A stretch of DNA of 10,023 bases from Bacteroidales bacterium (GTDB lineage: Bacteria > Bacteroidota > Bacteroidia > Bacteroidales > WCHB1-69): contig JAQUHH010000069.1 of the NCBI GenBank assembly GCA_028683685.1, forward strand, positions 1 through 10,023. Direction: 5' to 3'. The notes below the pieces were generated by a model. That model worked only from the letters and a program-made list of their open reading frames with translations. It was not told where the DNA came from and did not search any database. Each line of letters opens with the position of its first letter. Position 1 is the stretch's first letter. Of this stretch, positions 6,525 to 10,023 are shown in pieces. The position numbers and the translations under genes were made by a program.

Positions 6525-7109
6525 ATGAAAAAAAACATTCTGTTTTTATTTTTTTTAGTAAACTTTAGTATTCACGCACAAAATATCGATTCAATGAAAG
6601 GTTTTAAAAAAATTAGTCCTTTGGACTTTAACGAAAATGCGATTGAACTTATTGGCAAACAATGGATATTGGAAGCTGCTGGCAATCCAGATACTAAATT
6701 TAATATGATGACTGCTAGTTGGGGAGGTTTGGGATGGTTGTGGGAAAAACCAGTCTCTTTTATTTTTGTTCGTCCTCAGCGTTACACTTTCGAATTTATC
6801 GAAAACGAAGAATATTACACTCTCACTTTTTACGAAGAAAAACACCGTAATATATTACAACAAATGGGTACCAAATCGGGTAGAGATTTTGACAAAATGA
6901 AAAATTCAGGTCTTAGTCCCATAAAAACACCCAATGGCAGTATTGCTTTTAAAGAAGCAAAAATTATTATTGAATGCAAAAAACTATATGCTACTTTCTT
7001 AAAAGAAGAAGATTTTATTGATAAAACCCTTCCCGAAAAAATTTATCCAACCAAAGATTTTCACAAAATGTACGTTGGAGAAATCTTAAATATTTGGATT
7101 AAAGAGTAA
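6525..7109 (+). CDS. Flavin reductase family (FMN-binding split barrel) protein with N-terminal signal peptide
   Basis: The 194-residue product matches the stand-alone flavin-reductase/flavoredoxin family. Signs are an F-E-L-I-G-K-like lead-in (I-E-L-I-G-K at 40-45), N-M-M-T-A-S-W-G-G at 60-68, R-P-Q-R-Y-T at 83-88, T-L-T-F-Y near 99, G-T-x-S-G-R-D-F-D-K at 115-124, and a C-terminal Y-P-x-K-D-F-H-K-M-Y-V-G-E-I. These proteins bind FMN and use NAD(P)H or act as electron carriers. The oddity is the N-terminus: MKKNILFLFFLVNFSIHAQ is a textbook signal peptide, probably cut after Ala18 and without a lipobox Cys, so the protein should be exported. An internal ATG at 6594 (Met24) would give a cytosolic form of nearly the usual length. 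The ATG at 6525, 4 bases after cdd, is preferred because the signal sequence is too well formed to be accidental. Substrate and partner are unknown. Confidence 0.84.
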   Translation: MKKNILFLFFLVNFSIHAQNIDSMKGFKKISPLDFNENAIELIGKQWILEAAGNPDTKFNMMTASWGGLGWLWEKPVSFIFVRPQRYTFEFIENEEYYTLTFYEEKHRNILQQMGTKSGRDFDKMKNSGLSPIKTPNGSIAFKEAKIIIECKKLYATFLKEEDFIDKTLPEKIYPTKDFHKMYVGEILNIWIKE

Positions 7110-7121
7110 TTATTATTGAAA

Positions 7122-8048
7122 ATGAGCTATATCGATTATCGTTTTCTCTCTGGCAAGGCTTTCTACCATAAAATATTGGTTTTGATTTTGCTATTTTTAG
7201 CATTGTACATTCTTGTACCACTCATCTTTCTAGTGATAAGCATTCCCATTTGGGGAAGAGAAGTAATAGAGCCTATTTCGGATAGTTCGAGTACATTGAA
7301 CATAAATCTAATGAAAGTTTTGCAACTTTTCACTCAAATTGGAATTTTTGGAATTTCGGCTTGGCTTTTTGTTCGGATGCAAACCAATAAAGTGAGCGAA
7401 CATTTAAGTTTAAATCATTTTTCAAATTTCAAAACGCATCTTCTTTCCATCGGACTTTTATTGTGTGCGCTGCCACTGGTTTATGAAACCATGCTCTGGA
7501 ATGAGAGCATTCCTTTCCCCGAAAAATTCTCTTCTTTATATCAATCACTGATTCAACAACAATATCGTTCGGAAGAGATGATGAATTTATTTTTAAATAC
7601 GCAAGGCGTTGGTGGATTGCTTTTTAATATCTTTTTAATTGCATTGATTCCAGCATTTTTCGAAGAACTCTTTTTTAGAGGAGCTTTACAAAAACTGTTT
7701 TTAGATACCCTTAAAAATAAACACATTAGTATTTTCATAGTCGCTATTTTATTTAGTGCAATTCATTTACAGTTTTTTAATTTCCTTCCTCGTTTCGTCC
7801 TTGGATTGGCACTCGGATATATGGCTTTTTACAGTGGATCATTATGGCCATCCATTGTAGCTCATGCCATTAACAACGGAATTTCTGTCGTAATTGCTTG
7901 GATGTACTACAATGGATATACCCGAGTAAATTATCAAGAAATTGGAGAAACACCCTATTGGGGAATTACTATTATATCGGTAATTGCTTGTATTATATTG
8001 ATTTATTTTTTACGAAAAACACATTTACCAAACAAAGTTTATGAATAA
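7122..8048 (+). CDS. CPBP family intramembrane metalloprotease (CAAX protease / bacteriocin-processing type)
   Basis: This is a 308-residue inner-membrane protein with about eight hydrophobic segments. The abortive-infection/CAAX-protease motifs are all present: F-F-E-E-L-F-F-R-G with Glu181, Glu182 and Arg186, then F-S-A-I-H with His215 in the next-but-one helix, and H-A-I-N-N with His248 and Asn252. These are the expected active-site residues of the glutamic/metallo-protease group related to Rce1. Known members process prenylated proteins or bacteriocins or give self-immunity. Bacterial members like this one mostly lack a known substrate. The start is taken as the ATG at 7122; a TTG at 7116, two codons earlier, would add Met-Lys only. 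The gene lies 12 bases after the flavin-reductase gene and overlaps the glycoside hydrolase gene by 8 bases. No peptide precursor or bacteriocin-like gene is visible nearby. Confidence 0.9.
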   Translation: MSYIDYRFLSGKAFYHKILVLILLFLALYILVPLIFLVISIPIWGREVIEPISDSSSTLNINLMKVLQLFTQIGIFGISAWLFVRMQTNKVSEHLSLNHFSNFKTHLLSIGLLLCALPLVYETMLWNESIPFPEKFSSLYQSLIQQQYRSEEMMNLFLNTQGVGGLLFNIFLIALIPAFFEELFFRGALQKLFLDTLKNKHISIFIVAILFSAIHLQFFNFLPRFVLGLALGYMAFYSGSLWPSIVAHAINNGISVVIAWMYYNGYTRVNYQEIGETPYWGITIISVIACIILIYFLRKTHLPNKVYE

Positions 8049-9525
8049 AAACAGATTATTACTTTTGGTTTTTTTGTTATTTATTTCTTTTGAAATATTT
8101 TCACAATCAACAGAAAAACAAAGAGTAATAATATCTGAAGGAAAATTCTTTTATAAAAAGGAATTGTATTTTCCAATGATTATGAATTATCAGCTGGATA
8201 TTTACACCGATAACGAAATGGATTACTGGGCAGGACCTCATCATGGCTATTCATCAGACAACAAGCGATGTTGTAACAATAAAACAGATGCGTTGATGTC
8301 CATTTTTTCAGACTTTGCTCAAATCAAAGAGATGGGATTCAATTGCATCCGACTATGTGGTGTTGAGATGGAGGCGGAAAATCTCACTGCCAGCCAAAAC
8401 ATGTTCTATCTGACAAAAAAAGGCAAAGATTTACAAATCATTAAAAAAGCCTATACTACTCAACATGGCAAAGCATTGGCATCCATAATAAACTCCATTT
8501 TAAACGAAGCTCAAGAATTGGATTTGAAAGTTATTGTTTTAACAGGAAAAAAAAATATCCATCGACCGAAAATTTCAAATATTTATGGCGATTGGTTATC
8601 CCTTTTAGCAGATACTTTAAAAAACAATCCAGCTTTGTTTGCGTATGACTTATATAACGAACCAATACATTCATCTTCCGCTGGTTTAACAAAAAACAAT
8701 ATTGAAGAAATCACCGAAGATTGGCAAAAAAAGATAATAAAAAGAGATAAAAACGCATTGATTACATACGGAATTATGGGTCACGCTGACGTAATGATGT
8801 GGGATCCATCCATTTTGAAATGCGATTTTTTAAGTTTTCATTTGTACCCAGAACCCAATAATTTCAGATACGTAGAAGCTTCCATCAATTGGATACAACA
8901 AAACATCGACAAAGTATGGATTATTGGAGAAACGGGCTATAGTTCAAACGACACTGCTAAAACCTATCCAGCTTGGGGAAATTTAGAAATGCAGAAAAAA
9001 TATGCAGAATTTGTTTTGGTAAAATCTTATTGTTGCGGAGCAATTGGGTTTTCGTGGTGGGTTTATAAAGATGTTTTTTGGGGCAGCGTACAAAATTGGT
9101 TTGGATTAATTGACCATCAAGGAAATACTAAACCAGCGAATGCTGTTTTGAAAAAAGGCATTTCTAAAATTGCTTGCAACGACTGCATCCAAGCGGATGA
9201 TTTGCATTATTTCCGATTAGAAAACTGCACCTATACCGTTACTGGAAGCGTAGAAGATGAATTTGGTAAACCTCTTGCAAATGCTGTAATTTATGGCTGG
9301 AACAAAAAATGGGAACAACATGTTTATACATTTTCAGACCATTGGGGAAAATTCAAACTCTGTTCTGCCAATGAGATTACCTATATAAAAGCTTCAGCCT
9401 TGGGTAAAACCACAATTCATAAAATTGTCAGTTTAGACCAAGAAAAAACGAAAAATATTGGACGACTTGAACTAAAACCATACAATGAAAAAAGACATCG
9501 CAAAAAAACTAAACGATTTCGGTAA
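8041..9525 (+). CDS. Secreted glycoside hydrolase (clan GH-A, GH5-like TIM barrel) with C-terminal carboxypeptidase-regulatory-like domain
   Basis: The 494-residue product begins with a clear signal peptide (about 1-21, cut before Gln22). Residues about 25-370 look like a GH-A (beta/alpha)8 barrel: F-N-C-I-R-L-C-G with Arg104, Y-D-L-Y-N-E-P with Glu207 as likely acid/base, F-H-L-Y-P with His267 and Tyr269, I-I-G-E-T-G-Y with Glu297 as likely nucleophile, and G-F-S-W-W-V-Y near 333-340. The sugar specificity (cellulose, mannan, other) cannot be read from this. Residues about 397-480 form a carboxypeptidase-regulatory-like sandwich (V-T-G-S-V-E-D-E-F-G-K-P-L-A-N-A-V). No type IX sorting tail is evident. 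Instead the protein ends in a strongly basic stretch, K-R-H-R-K-K-T-K-R-F-R. It contains eleven cysteines, including adjacent pairs at 77/78 and 331/332 and a CxxC at 379-382. The start overlaps the CPBP gene by 8 bases, and the 3' end overlaps pabB by 41. Confidence 0.82.
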   Translation: MNKNRLLLLVFLLFISFEIFSQSTEKQRVIISEGKFFYKKELYFPMIMNYQLDIYTDNEMDYWAGPHHGYSSDNKRCCNNKTDALMSIFSDFAQIKEMGFNCIRLCGVEMEAENLTASQNMFYLTKKGKDLQIIKKAYTTQHGKALASIINSILNEAQELDLKVIVLTGKKNIHRPKISNIYGDWLSLLADTLKNNPALFAYDLYNEPIHSSSAGLTKNNIEEITEDWQKKIIKRDKNALITYGIMGHADVMMWDPSILKCDFLSFHLYPEPNNFRYVEASINWIQQNIDKVWIIGETGYSSNDTAKTYPAWGNLEMQKKYAEFVLVKSYCCGAIGFSWWVYKDVFWGSVQNWFGLIDHQGNTKPANAVLKKGISKIACNDCIQADDLHYFRLENCTYTVTGSVEDEFGKPLANAVIYGWNKKWEQHVYTFSDHWGKFKLCSANEITYIKASALGKTTIHKIVSLDQEKTKNIGRLELKPYNEKRHRKKTKRFR

Positions 9526-10023
9526 AAAAAGAGAACCGTTTTTGTTTGTTATCGACTACAAAGCAGATCACATTATGTTCTTCCCATTACCGGCTAAAGA
9601 AACAGAAGTGATGTTTAAATTTCCAACAATGTCGAATGTTTCTGAAGAAAAATTTACAAATCCAAAGGATATTCATTTTTCTAAAACCCCAGTCACTTTC
9701 GAAACCTATGAAAAAGCATTCCAACTTGTTAAACATCACATTCAAAATGGCGATTGCAATTTGTTGAATTTGACAATGCCTTCTAAAATAGAATGTTCGC
9801 TCCGTCTAGAAGAAATTTTTTATGCTAGCAAAGCTAAATATAAGATTCTAATACCCAAAATGTTTACTGTTTTTTCGCCAGAGATATTTGTTCGTATTAT
9901 CGACAATAAAATCCATTCCTATCCAATGAAAGGAACCATTGATGCATCAATTGAAAATGCGGAACAAAAAATCATGAACGATCCAAAAGAGATTGACGAA
10001 CAACATGCCGTTGTCAATTCCGT
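9485..10023 (+). CDS. pabB: Aminodeoxychorismate synthase component I (PabB), short form, N-terminal part (continues past the right edge)
   Basis: From an ATG at 9485, 179 residues are open to the end of the window. PabB aminates chorismate to 4-amino-4-deoxychorismate in the cytosol, on the way to p-aminobenzoate and folate. Visible marks are R-E-P-F-L-F-V-I-D-Y near the start, G-D-C-N-L-L-N-L-T at 89-97 (where larger relatives read GDxYQxNLT), F-S-P-E-I-F at 130-135, and Y-P-M-K-G-T at 146-151. The Lys149 in MKGT matches the nucleophilic lysine of PabB (PIKGT, Lys274 in E. coli); anthranilate synthase has Ala there, which argues for PabB over TrpE. That lysine lies about 125 residues earlier than in E. 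coli, so this is the short form lacking most of the N-terminal region. The C-terminal chorismate-binding and metal residues lie outside the window. The start overlaps the glycoside hydrolase gene by 41 bases. Confidence 0.82.
   Translation, partial: MKKDIAKKLNDFGKKREPFLFVIDYKADHIMFFPLPAKETEVMFKFPTMSNVSEEKFTNPKDIHFSKTPVTFETYEKAFQLVKHHIQNGDCNLLNLTMPSKIECSLRLEEIFYASKAKYKILIPKMFTVFSPEIFVRIIDNKIHSYPMKGTIDASIENAEQKIMNDPKEIDEQHAVVNS

Noticed and set aside
7122..8048. CPBP protease as part of a bacteriocin or anti-phage system
   Set aside because: CPBP proteins are linked to bacteriocin processing and immunity in some bacteria, but there is no double-glycine leader peptide, ABC exporter or defence gene in the neighbourhood.

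Overview
The window looks like a piece of a Bacteroidota chromosome, most likely Flavobacteriia (Flavobacterium or a close relative). The DNA is visibly AT-rich. Start codons sit behind A/T-rich leaders without strong Shine-Dalgarno sequences. Several products have forms typical of this group: a DUF4271 membrane protein beside HemD, a C-terminal processing protease with a long helical tail, signal peptides ending in AQ or SQ, and a short PabB. No tRNA, rRNA, CRISPR array, insertion sequence, integrase or phage gene was seen, so this reads as ordinary chromosomal sequence rather than a mobile island.

Layout. Bases 1-208 hold the start of an aldehyde dehydrogenase gene on the minus strand. A 168-base divergent intergenic region follows, with one tentative Bacteroidota-type -7 promoter element. 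Everything else is on the plus strand. The first block (377-4401) is DUF4271 membrane protein, hemD, rnpA, yidD and a tail-processing S41 protease. The second block (4468 to the right edge) follows a 66-base gap. It holds an O-antigen-ligase-like polymerase/ligase, cytidine deaminase, a signal-peptide-bearing flavin-reductase-family protein, a CPBP (CAAX-type) intramembrane protease, a secreted GH-A-like glycoside hydrolase with a C-terminal beta-sandwich, and the start of a short PabB that runs off the edge.

How they fit together. Block one is housekeeping: tetrapyrrole synthesis, RNase P, membrane protein insertion and periplasmic proteolysis. In block two most genes overlap or nearly touch (11, 8 and 41 bases of overlap), so co-transcription is likely, but the functions do not form one obvious pathway. 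Several products (ligase, flavin-reductase-like protein, CPBP protease, glycoside hydrolase) act in or beyond the inner membrane, while cytidine deaminase and PabB are cytosolic.

I did not find a convincing undescribed multi-gene system. The observations most worth a second look are the apparently exported flavin-reductase fold, the cysteine-rich two-domain glycoside hydrolase with its basic tail encoded inside the pabB overlap, and the DUF4271-hemD pairing.
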